A DNA stretch of 20,300 bases from a virus. The stretch's first letter is position 1; each line of letters starts with the position of its first letter. Below the pieces are notes generated by a model that was given only the letters and a program-made list of their open reading frames with translations, had not been told where the DNA came from and searched no databases. Positions 12,579 through 20,300 of the stretch are shown in pieces. The position numbers and the translations under genes are program-made. The DNA lies in IMG/VR virus record IMGVR_UViG_3300022074_000482, positions 1 to 20,300 of that record; one strand, 5' to 3'.

Positions 12579-14683
12579 TGGCTGGTGTAATCAAATCAAA
12601 AGGCAATCAGGTATTCACGGCGCAAGTCAGGTCAATCAATACTGACACGGGTTCTGGCTATGTGACTGAAGCGTTGCAGCGTGCCAATGCGCGTATCTCT
12701 GATTCAATTTATCGTCAGGCTGTTGATCAACAAAAACGTGCAGGACAAGAGTTTGCACGCAATCAGATCATTACATCTGTCAAAGACCCTGATGGCACTG
12801 AGCGGTTTGTAAACTCATTTGGCGATCTCTCTCAGGTTGCGCGTGATACTGCACGTCCACTGATAGAGCGCAAATACGCAGCTGCTTTTAATCGTGATGT
12901 AGAAGAGATGCTTATTGCCAAGCGTCAGGAATCAAAGAACAGCACTGATTTTGAAACACTTGCGTCTGTCGGGCTTCAAGGATTGCTTGATGCTGTCCCT
13001 CCAGAGTTTGAGTTTGCAGCCAAAGACACACTGGAAAACAGCGGTGCCTTGTCGCTTCTTCAGCATAAGCAATCAATGGTTCTTACTGAGCTGCGTCAGG
13101 AACGACAAGCAGCAATAGAAGCACAACAATCGCTTATTACTAAAGGCGTCACTTCAATTTCTACCCTTGTTGCAAATGGTGATCTGGCTGCTGCAAACGA
13201 AATTCGCAGGAACCTTTTAGATGATATTCAAGAAGGCGTTGATAATGGTCCATTAACCGATCAATTTCAAAATCGTGCGATTAAACAGATTGAACACTAC
13301 TATTATGGCTCCCTCCTTGTGAAGGACGCGCAAGAAGCATTGTTTGTTGGTGATGAGCAAACCGTATTTGAGATGATCAATGCGTTAGAAGGCAATACAT
13401 CTTTTACGATTGGTGATGAAGATACGTTTATTTCTGAATTGAAAGACACACAGGATATAACATTTGATGAAACAAGAAAGGTTATAGCATCTGATATCCG
13501 TCGAACGGTTAGCAACTTTTCTGGGTACCTAACAAATCTTGCTAAAAGGCAGTTTGCTGAAAATGTTGTAACCAATCTTGAAATTGGTAATTACCAATCT
13601 GATGACGCAAAATCCAAGACAGCATTCGGAGATTATTGGGCGGCTATTGGCGTTACCCAAGACAGACGTGGCTGGTTAAGCAAGCGTGCTGTTGCACTTG
13701 TACAAGATCAACAAGGCACACCCCATAAAGCAATCGTCAATGGCAACTTCTTACCACCTGTACTTGAAGGTCTGATGAATGGCATTGCATCTGGAAATGT
13801 CAAAGATCTTTCTCAAGAAGAATTAGAAGCTGCGGTAACTATTTATCAAACTGTTACACAAGGTGTTGGCAGAAGCGGTGATACCTATTCTGATAAAGGT
13901 CTTTCAGATGAGACTGTTACATTTTTTGATAATATTGATGAGTGGATTAATACTTTTGGCATTGGTTCGATCTTGCAAGGCGGGGGCATTTATGCAGGAA
14001 AAACTGGTAAAGATCGTAATGATGCAATCGAAGGTGGTGTTTTAAACAAACTTGATGGCCGCAATGCAAATGGTGCGATTATTACTTATTTGCGAGAAGA
14101 AGGTTTTCTTGATGGCCTGCCCGGTGAAGCAGCTAAACGATTGCTTGTTATTGCAAGGCCAGCCTACGGGTTTCTGTCTAAAGACATTGCAGACAAGGTT
14201 GTCAAAAATGCAATTGATAGGATTTATACCGAAACATCTTTAATACGCATGCCTGAAATTATTGGTGTTCAAGGTCCTATTGAACGCTCTGAGTTTGCAC
14301 CAGAAAGATTTTATGGTGACAACGTTGTTATGCATTCTTTCCTGCGCTTTGCTCATAAAAGGATCGAATCTGTAACAGGCAACAAAGGCACTCTTGGTGA
14401 AGACCTTTTTCTTTATCCATCAAATCAATCAACCAATCGGCGTGTTCGTTGGTTTGTAATTGATGCAAATGGTCAGAACCTTCCAAACAGTGAAGGCAGA
14501 CCTTTGTTAATCGACACTATGAACGTAAACAAAAATCAAAACATGCGGAGTTCTTTTGATGCAGCATTAGAGAAAAAGCTGGCTGATGCTCAAAAGATTC
14601 GTGACTTTGAAATCAACGAACAAAATAAACCGCGCCGTGTATTTGGCGGCCTTTATCAAAGGCCCACATCGGAAACAAATTAA
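12578..14683 (+). CDS. Internal virion protein, 701 residues (T7 gp15-like position)
   Basis: This 701-residue protein (T7 gp15: 747) sits between the gp14-like and gp16-like genes, the usual place of the middle ejection protein. It is mainly helical and charged, for example YVTEALQRANARISDSIYRQ near the N-terminus and MVLTELRQERQAAIEAQQSL around residues 168-187. The C-terminus is basic (KPRRVFGGLYQRPTSETN). I see no enzyme motif. The assignment rests on order, size and helical character rather than a clear signature. From about position 13140 to the end the gene is mostly poorer in G and C than its neighbours, which hints at mosaic origin. Two bases separate it from the next gene. Confidence 0.75.
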   Translation: MAGVIKSKGNQVFTAQVRSINTDTGSGYVTEALQRANARISDSIYRQAVDQQKRAGQEFARNQIITSVKDPDGTERFVNSFGDLSQVARDTARPLIERKYAAAFNRDVEEMLIAKRQESKNSTDFETLASVGLQGLLDAVPPEFEFAAKDTLENSGALSLLQHKQSMVLTELRQERQAAIEAQQSLITKGVTSISTLVANGDLAAANEIRRNLLDDIQEGVDNGPLTDQFQNRAIKQIEHYYYGSLLVKDAQEALFVGDEQTVFEMINALEGNTSFTIGDEDTFISELKDTQDITFDETRKVIASDIRRTVSNFSGYLTNLAKRQFAENVVTNLEIGNYQSDDAKSKTAFGDYWAAIGVTQDRRGWLSKRAVALVQDQQGTPHKAIVNGNFLPPVLEGLMNGIASGNVKDLSQEELEAAVTIYQTVTQGVGRSGDTYSDKGLSDETVTFFDNIDEWINTFGIGSILQGGGIYAGKTGKDRNDAIEGGVLNKLDGRNANGAIITYLREEGFLDGLPGEAAKRLLVIARPAYGFLSKDIADKVVKNAIDRIYTETSLIRMPEIIGVQGPIERSEFAPERFYGDNVVMHSFLRFAHKRIESVTGNKGTLGEDLFLYPSNQSTNRRVRWFVIDANGQNLPNSEGRPLLIDTMNVNKNQNMRSSFDAALEKKLADAQKIRDFEINEQNKPRRVFGGLYQRPTSETN

Positions 14684-14685
14684 TC

Positions 14686-17600
14686 ATGTCAGAAATTGAT
14701 TCCGCATATGTCCTGCCAACAAATGAAGATCTGACAGAAGGCCGTGTTGGTGATCCAACAACTTGGGAAGCTTTCAAAGCAACATGGGGATATCAATGGT
14801 CGCCGATCATTGATCGTCTCAATGAATACGGCAAGTTTGGTGAACTACCTTATGATCCTGAGTTTGATCCATTTACTGAAGAAAACTACAGCGGTTATGA
14901 AGAGTATTTAAATGAGTTGGCGCGTGCCAGAAACGCTGAACATTTAGGCGTTATCAAAGCTGATATCGATAGAAGACTTACAAACAAACAAACACTTGGT
15001 GATGCTGGCTTCTGGAGTGCTGGAGTATGGATTGGTGCTTTTACTGATCCTTTGAATATTGCATTTGCCATTCCTATCTGGGGGCAGCTGGGCCTTATGG
15101 CACGCGGCGGTATGACTGTAGGTCAGGCTGCGAGTGCCAGCTTCAGAGGCAGCTTGGTTGCTGGTGCTGTTTCTGAGGGCATTAGAGCGCCCTTCGATAG
15201 AACCAATACGCTTACAGAAACTGGCCTTAACATGGCTACCATGACAGCTGCTGGCACGATCTTGGGATCGCTTCCATCAATGGTCACTGGTTATCGTAGA
15301 TCTATTGCCAAACAGAATGAGGTTTATGAGCCTCGTCCTGTTATGAATGAGAGTGTTGATGGCTTTAAGATTACAAATAAACAAGCTGCTATGCCTGACC
15401 CACCAAAGGGCAGCCGTGTTGAGATTAGCATCCCTGCTAAAGAACTGGCACGCCTACGCAAGATTAGAGATGACATTGCAGCTGATGAGACACGCATAAA
15501 TCGTCTTGTGCGCCCAGCTGAAAGCGATGCCAATCTTGTAGCGTTACGCATTGAGGCCAAGGCACAGGGCATCCAGCCAACGGTCTTGCAGATGCAGCTT
15601 AATAAAGAACTTGCTTCAGTTACCAAAGCACGCAAAGCAGCTGATAAAGAACTCAAAGCAGCTGAAGCTGTGGTTGCCAAGGAAACCAAAGCCAATGCTG
15701 CTTATGACGGTGAACAAAAAGCCTATAAGCGGAAGATGGCACAGCGCAAAGCTGTGTTTACCAAAGGCAAAGATATCTCTGTTGATGATGAGATTATCGC
15801 AGAGGAATTCAACAAGCGTGTCTGGGTTAGTGAAGAAGTCAGGGGTTCTTCACCATTTCGTGAGACAGATTTTAAGACACCATCTGAGTGGCGCGACTAT
15901 TCTATTAATCGTGAGATTGTGCGGCGCAACAATCCTCGCAAACCGGGTGAGACACAGGCTGCATTTTATGATCGAACAGCCAAGGAAGCTTATAAGCGCA
16001 TGACATCTGGCTATGGTGTGGCTGATACAGCCTACACTAAGTCTGTCTTTTATAAGTTCTTATCCACACCTGGCAAACGGATCATGTCGAATGGTACTGG
16101 CATGATGCAGCGTGATTATCATCTGCTTGCTGGTGTTGATCAGTACCGTATGGCTGGCATTGAGAGCAACAAAACGCAGCATCAGTCAGTTTCTCGTGCA
16201 GCTAAGACACATATAGCGCGTGGTATTGCACTGAACGCAGAGATGCAGAAGCTGTGGTCGCTTGATGTTCTGAATAGAGAGCAATCAACCAAGATACTTG
16301 GCTATAACACTGATGCGCTTGTTGCAAAGCGTATGAATGCCAAGTCCTACGAGGATTGGTTTGCCACTGTTGTCGAAGGCCGCTTGCAAAAGCAGGGCAA
16401 GATGTATGATGCTTCTCTTCATGGTGAGAATTACAACAAGGCTGTTGAGCGCCTTGATCAATTCTTCAAGGAATACCGGCAAGAACTTGTTGAGTTGAAC
16501 ATCATTGCTGATGGTGCAAAGTTTTTAGAACGTGCTGCTGATTACGACGACTTTATACAGCGCATCAGAACGGAAACCCAGAACCCGACAGCACGTCAGA
16601 TCGAAGCTGTTAAAAAAGCTGAAGAGGCATCTCAGTATTACAAAGATCTGTACGAACTACGCTATAACGAGCGTTATGCATTTCCGATCTATTACGATAA
16701 GCGCAAGCTTCTTCAGGGCAACAATGCTCAGAAGCTGGAGCGTATCTTTGCAGACTGGATACGCAACCATCCCATCAAGAAAATGTACAATGATGAGACT
16801 AAACGCTTTGAGGCTGTAGCATCCAGTAGATCACCAGAAGCAATAGCCAAAGATTCAGTCGCAGCAATCTTGGAAGAAGGCACGCCAGAAACGCATCTTG
16901 ATGTCATGGCTGGTCCGTCCAAAGGCAAGCACTTACGCCACAGGATGATTGATATTCCTGAGTATTTGATTGCTGATTTTATCATTAAAGAACCGCGCGT
17001 AATCCAATCTTATGTGAGCCGTGTTGGCAAGCGTATCGAGTTTCACAGAAACTTTGGTCAACGCAGCATCGATGACATTCTTGATGATCATGATGCAGAC
17101 ATGATTGCTTCCGGCTTTCCAGAAAAGAAGCGACAAAAACTAAGACAGGATTTTCTGTTCGATTACGAGCGTGTGATGGGTGAGCATGTCAAAAACCCTG
17201 ACCGCATCGATGCACAGGCTGGCAAAGCTTTGCAGGAAATAGCTGGCATGGCGTATCTGGATGCAGCTGCTGTTGCTTCCATAACAGATGTTGGCAACAT
17301 CATCATGGAACATGGTGTTCGCAAACTTTTCAATCCTCTACGCACTGACACTGATCGTATTCTCATGGCAAAAGCCAAGAAGGAGTTAATACATACAGGT
17401 GAAGCAACAGAGCTTGCACTAGCTGGTGTTCAACAGCGTCTTATCCAAGATAATATTGAAGGCATAAATCCTAATTTACAGGAGCGATGGTTCGCGCCTG
17501 TTACGCGCATGTATTACAACATTCCCGTTTTGGGTAACGGTCTTGGAGCAGTTACTTATTATTTTAAAAAAATAGATCATGTGTATCGCTCGTCAAAATA

Positions 17601-18480
17601 CATGCAGACCATGATTGGAATGCAGGATGGCACAGCTACAAGAGCCGATGTTATTGATCTGAATCGTGCTGGCCTGACTGATGAAGATGCCAAGATTATT
17701 GCTAGCTACCCCTATGAGAAGGGCAACAGATACGTCTTTGCCAACTCTGATAACTGGCCGATGAAGACAGAGCGTGATCGTGAGATCTATCGCAAGTTCC
17801 AGACCGCACTGAATATCGGCATGGGAAATACAATCATCCATGCAAATGCGTTTGATAAGCCGCGGATTATGGATGGCGTTTTATATGCACAAAAACGTGG
17901 ATGGATGGATGCGCTGCCGGGAGACTGGTCGCCTGATCCCCGTGCATCGACAGCAAACATCAAGATGGTTCGCATTGAATCACACATGATGACCCTGCCC
18001 TTTCAGTTTTTTAATTTTATCCTTGGCGCTACGAACAGAATTACTGCGGGTATGTTTGATCCTATGAAGCAGCATCGTCTTATTGGCGGTATGTCGTTGC
18101 TTGCACTTGGATATGGTGTGCTTAGTTTAAAGAATGATGACTGGTGGTTTGATGCAAGATCTAACGCCGAAGTTTTTCAAAGAGTTGTAGATCAGTCTGG
18201 CTTGTTCGGTGTTTATAACGAGCTTGCTTACATAGCGACACATACCGCTATTGGCATGGGTATGATGGAAGCAGACGAAACGCTGCTGCGTCCTAAATAC
18301 AATCCAACAATGGGTGATGCTCTTACTGAGCCACTTGGTGCTGGTCCCGGTCTTTTGTTTGCATGGGGCAAGGCTGGCAAAGCGTGGCTTGAAGGCGACA
18401 CAGATGAGGCTGCAAAGCAGTTTCGTTACAACTATCCCACAACCCCAGCAATCGCGTTGTACAGAGATTGGGTCCAGTAA
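14686..18480 (+). CDS. Large internal virion protein, 1264 residues (T7 gp16-like position)
   Basis: This is the largest gene in the window and close in length to T7 gp16 (1318). Such proteins are ejected and help form the channel for DNA across the envelope. Hydrophobic stretches lie at residues 109-138 (FWSAGVWIGAFTDPLNIAFA onward) and 181-201. A long Lys/Ala/Glu-rich helix covers about 285-355. A membrane-seeking C-terminal region lies near 1100-1145 (MTLPFQFFNFILGATNRI, then GGMSLLALGYGVLSL). I see no lytic transglycosylase motif at the N-terminus, where T7 gp16 has one. The weak ribosome site suggests dependence on the upstream gene. The family call is from position, size and the C-terminal pattern. 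Confidence 0.82.
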   Translation: MSEIDSAYVLPTNEDLTEGRVGDPTTWEAFKATWGYQWSPIIDRLNEYGKFGELPYDPEFDPFTEENYSGYEEYLNELARARNAEHLGVIKADIDRRLTNKQTLGDAGFWSAGVWIGAFTDPLNIAFAIPIWGQLGLMARGGMTVGQAASASFRGSLVAGAVSEGIRAPFDRTNTLTETGLNMATMTAAGTILGSLPSMVTGYRRSIAKQNEVYEPRPVMNESVDGFKITNKQAAMPDPPKGSRVEISIPAKELARLRKIRDDIAADETRINRLVRPAESDANLVALRIEAKAQGIQPTVLQMQLNKELASVTKARKAADKELKAAEAVVAKETKANAAYDGEQKAYKRKMAQRKAVFTKGKDISVDDEIIAEEFNKRVWVSEEVRGSSPFRETDFKTPSEWRDYSINREIVRRNNPRKPGETQAAFYDRTAKEAYKRMTSGYGVADTAYTKSVFYKFLSTPGKRIMSNGTGMMQRDYHLLAGVDQYRMAGIESNKTQHQSVSRAAKTHIARGIALNAEMQKLWSLDVLNREQSTKILGYNTDALVAKRMNAKSYEDWFATVVEGRLQKQGKMYDASLHGENYNKAVERLDQFFKEYRQELVELNIIADGAKFLERAADYDDFIQRIRTETQNPTARQIEAVKKAEEASQYYKDLYELRYNERYAFPIYYDKRKLLQGNNAQKLERIFADWIRNHPIKKMYNDETKRFEAVASSRSPEAIAKDSVAAILEEGTPETHLDVMAGPSKGKHLRHRMIDIPEYLIADFIIKEPRVIQSYVSRVGKRIEFHRNFGQRSIDDILDDHDADMIASGFPEKKRQKLRQDFLFDYERVMGEHVKNPDRIDAQAGKALQEIAGMAYLDAAAVASITDVGNIIMEHGVRKLFNPLRTDTDRILMAKAKKELIHTGEATELALAGVQQRLIQDNIEGINPNLQERWFAPVTRMYYNIPVLGNGLGAVTYYFKKIDHVYRSSKYMQTMIGMQDGTATRADVIDLNRAGLTDEDAKIIASYPYEKGNRYVFANSDNWPMKTERDREIYRKFQTALNIGMGNTIIHANAFDKPRIMDGVLYAQKRGWMDALPGDWSPDPRASTANIKMVRIESHMMTLPFQFFNFILGATNRITAGMFDPMKQHRLIGGMSLLALGYGVLSLKNDDWWFDARSNAEVFQRVVDQSGLFGVYNELAYIATHTAIGMGMMEADETLLRPKYNPTMGDALTEPLGAGPGLLFAWGKAGKAWLEGDTDEAAKQFRYNYPTTPAIALYRDWVQ

Positions 18481-18507
18481 TGTGCGTGGAGTGCTGCATT
18501 AGTGCAT
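18481..18507 (+). promoter_or_regulatory. Recurrent element, copy 4: TGTGCGT box plus CTGCATTAGTGCAT
   Basis: TGTGCGT at 18481-18487 directly follows the stop of the gp16-like gene and starts 41 bases before the fibre ATG. CTGCATTAGTGCAT follows at 18494-18507 with a 4-base stem (TGCA-TTAG-TGCA). AGGA at 18514-18517 is the ribosome site. The arrangement closely parallels copy 2, which suggests separate control of the fibre gene. Confidence 0.5.
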
Positions 18508-18521
18508 GATATGAGGACAAT

Positions 18522-20300
18522 ATGACTATTAGCTTATCAGATAATGATCCGCGTATTTCTTACACCGTTAATTCTGGTGTAACGCAGACAACTTTCACGG
18601 TGCCGTTTGAGTTTTTTGACTTGGACGATCTGAAAGTCTACGTCGATGGCACGCTCAAAACCAAAACAACGCACTATACGCTTGCTTCTGGTGGCTCTGG
18701 TGCAACTGGATCGATCACTATGTCGGTCACAGGCGCAGCAGGAAACAGTACAGTAGTCATAACACGCAGTATTGCACTCCAAAGAACGACTGACTTCCAG
18801 ACATCAGGCCCATTTGCTGTTGCTTCTCTGAATACTGAACTCGACAAGATCGTGGCGATTCAAGCAGATCTAAAAGATGACATTGATCGATCACTTAGAC
18901 TGACTGACTTTGATACTGACATTGCTCTTAGCTTACCTGATGTTGATACACGCAAAGGCAAGACACTGGCATTCAATGCATCTACTGGTGCTGTTGAATC
19001 TGGCCCGTCTATATCAGATGTGCAGACTGTATCAGCAGCAGCAGCTGATATTGCTTCATTGGCTGATATTGAAGATGGCACAACAGCTACGGATGCTATT
19101 TCCGGTGTGGCTGCAATAGCATCTAATGTATCTACAGTTGCCGGTGTTGCCAGTAATGTAACAACTGTGGCTGGTCAAACGACCAACATGACGAACATAA
19201 CGAACAATCTTAGTGCTGTTCAAAATGCTGCAACAAACGCCACTACAGCCACAACAAAAGCTAGTGAAGCTGCAACAAGCGCAACAAATGCGGCATCATC
19301 AGCAACTTCAGCAAACTCATCTGCCAGCACAGCAACGACAAAAGCCTCAGAAGCTTCAACATCAGCTACAAATGCGGCGAGTTCTGCGTCTACAGCATCT
19401 GGCCATAAAGATACTGCCACTACAAAGGCATCAGAAGCGGCATCATCGGCTACAGCAGCGGCATCAAGTGCCTCTACGGCTTCCACACAGGCATCTAATG
19501 CGTCTACAAGCGCATCGACATCATCGACCCAAGCTACAAATAGTGCCAACTCGGCAACAGCTAGTGCAAACTCTGCAACTGCGGCTGCAAATAGTGCTAC
19601 TGCTGCTGGATCATCAGCTACGGCTGCTGCATCAAGCCAGACGGCAGCCGCTTCTAGTGCAGCTGCTGCGGCTACAGCTTTAGATAGCTTTGATGATCGC
19701 TATCTTGGTGTGAAGTCTAGCAATCCAACTCAGGACAATGACGGAAACTCGCTGGTTTCTGGCGCATTATATTTTAACGATAGCGCAAACGAAATGAGAG
19801 TTTACGACGGAGCCAACTGGATCGCCGCCACCAGTGCTGGCAATGTCAGCCTCATTCTGTATGAGTACACAGCCACATCCAACCAGACCACGTTCTCTGG
19901 CTCTGACGACAACAGCGCCACGCTTTCCTATACCGTAGACAATCTGCAAGTGGTGATGAACGGCGTTGTCCTCGATCCATCAGACTACACAGCAACCAGC
20001 GGCACATCTGTTGTGCTGGCTTCTGGCGCTGCTACAGGTGACCTGATCAACATCTATGCGTTCAAGTCATTCACGACTGCTGACATGGTTTCCAAAACTA
20101 ATGGCGGTACGTTTGCTGGTGCGGTTACTGTGCCACAACTCAATGCTGACAACATCCGCATCGACGGCAACACCATCAGCAGCACTAACACGAATGGTGA
20201 CATCACGCTCGACCCGAATGGGACGGGCGACACTACTGTAAGCGGCAGAGCGGTCATTACTGGCGCATCAACATCGACATACGACGCTACAGCCGTAGGC
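18522..20300 (+). CDS. Tail fibre protein, N-terminal part (incomplete at right edge)
   Basis: The frame is open from ATG 18522 to the window end, 593 codons so far. Residues 1-125 resemble the T7 tail fibre N-terminal domain that docks on the tail: ISYTVNSGVTQTTFTVPFEF, FDLDDLKVYVDG, an ALQRTTDFQTSG segment and LNTELDKIVAIQADLKDDID. A Ser/Ala/Thr heptad region follows at about 244-385 and would form a trimeric coiled coil. Then come DDRYLGVKSSNPTQDNDGNS with MRVYDGANWIAAT, a beta module with YTATSNQTTFSG, VVMNGVVLDPSDYTA, GDLINIYAFKSF, and the start of a repeat-like beta region (IRIDGNTISSTNTNGDITLD). The receptor-binding tip is outside the window. Confidence 0.93.
   Translation, partial: MTISLSDNDPRISYTVNSGVTQTTFTVPFEFFDLDDLKVYVDGTLKTKTTHYTLASGGSGATGSITMSVTGAAGNSTVVITRSIALQRTTDFQTSGPFAVASLNTELDKIVAIQADLKDDIDRSLRLTDFDTDIALSLPDVDTRKGKTLAFNASTGAVESGPSISDVQTVSAAAADIASLADIEDGTTATDAISGVAAIASNVSTVAGVASNVTTVAGQTTNMTNITNNLSAVQNAATNATTATTKASEAATSATNAASSATSANSSASTATTKASEASTSATNAASSASTASGHKDTATTKASEAASSATAAASSASTASTQASNASTSASTSSTQATNSANSATASANSATAAANSATAAGSSATAAASSQTAAASSAAAAATALDSFDDRYLGVKSSNPTQDNDGNSLVSGALYFNDSANEMRVYDGANWIAATSAGNVSLILYEYTATSNQTTFSGSDDNSATLSYTVDNLQVVMNGVVLDPSDYTATSGTSVVLASGAATGDLINIYAFKSFTTADMVSKTNGGTFAGAVTVPQLNADNIRIDGNTISSTNTNGDITLDPNGTGDTTVSGRAVITGASTSTYDATAVG
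19251..19502 (+). repeat. Three tandem 84-base (28-residue) repeats in the fibre gene
   Basis: Units start at 19251, 19335 and 19419, each opening with codons for TTKASEA and spanning exactly four heptads. Units diverge in DNA, mostly at third positions, while the heptad pattern stays. Looser heptads of the SSATAAA type continue to about 19680. The encoded rod is a likely trimeric coiled coil. Confidence 0.75.

Noticed and set aside
19220-19549. Reverse-strand frame of 109 codons, rich in Ala, Val and Asp.
   Set aside because: It is the complement of the same repeats, with no ribosome site and no other reverse genes nearby.
19213-19683. Long + strand frame of 156 codons, rich in Gln and Leu.
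   Set aside because: It is a shifted reading of the Ser/Ala/Thr repeat region of the fibre; low-complexity DNA opens several frames.
1-20300. Search by eye for T7-type promoters, tRNA genes, CRISPR arrays, insertion sequences and defence genes.
   Set aside because: No T7-consensus promoter, cloverleaf, regular spacer array, transposase or defence motif was recognised. A profile search could still find weak cases.

Overview
The window is a stretch of a tailed double-stranded DNA phage genome with a short-tailed (podovirus) virion plan. Every supported gene is on the + strand. Genes are packed with TAATG, TGATG or ATGA stop/start overlaps, coding is dense, and no chromosomal housekeeping gene is visible. 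The protein families (T7-type head-tail connector, scaffold, gp13-like, tail tubular A and B, internal virion proteins, T7-type fibre N-terminus), plus small lysine-rich ORFs familiar from marine phages, suggest a marine podovirus of a proteobacterium. An HMO-2011-type or related marine group is possible, but that is inference. No integrase, lysis cassette, RNA polymerase, replication gene, tRNA or CRISPR array is seen.

Layout. 1-144: the end of a probable terminase small subunit. 145-1366: a 57-residue membrane protein and an unrecognised 292-residue protein. 1356-3321: eight short, mostly lysine-rich ORFs with overlapping or near-touching ends, four of them below 60 residues. 3311-4825: terminase large subunit. 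4870-8108: a small Met-Cys protein, portal, a Bbp19-like protein, scaffold and a gp13-like protein. 8183-9271: major capsid protein and a small candidate decoration protein, both with strong ribosome binding sites. 9329-12147: tail tubular A and B. 12147-18480: three internal (ejection) proteins of 143, 701 and 1264 residues. 18522 to the right edge: tail fibre, incomplete.

How it works together. Terminase packages DNA through the portal into a capsid built on the scaffold. The tubular proteins form the short tail, the internal proteins are probably ejected to extend the channel through the cell envelope, and the fibre binds the host.

Most notable is a recurring non-coding element: a TGTGCGT box 41-42 bases before the start codon, followed by a TGCATTA-like block, often palindromic as CTGCA-N4-TGCAG. 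It precedes the genes at 488, 4870 and 18522, and in weaker form the capsid gene at 8183. It may be a late promoter or operator. Other points are the translationally coupled small-ORF island, a coding-like stretch past the stop of the gp13-like gene, a hairpin with a possible 14-codon leader before tail tubular A, an AT-rich block inside one internal-protein gene, and an exact 84-base (28-residue) repeat in the fibre.
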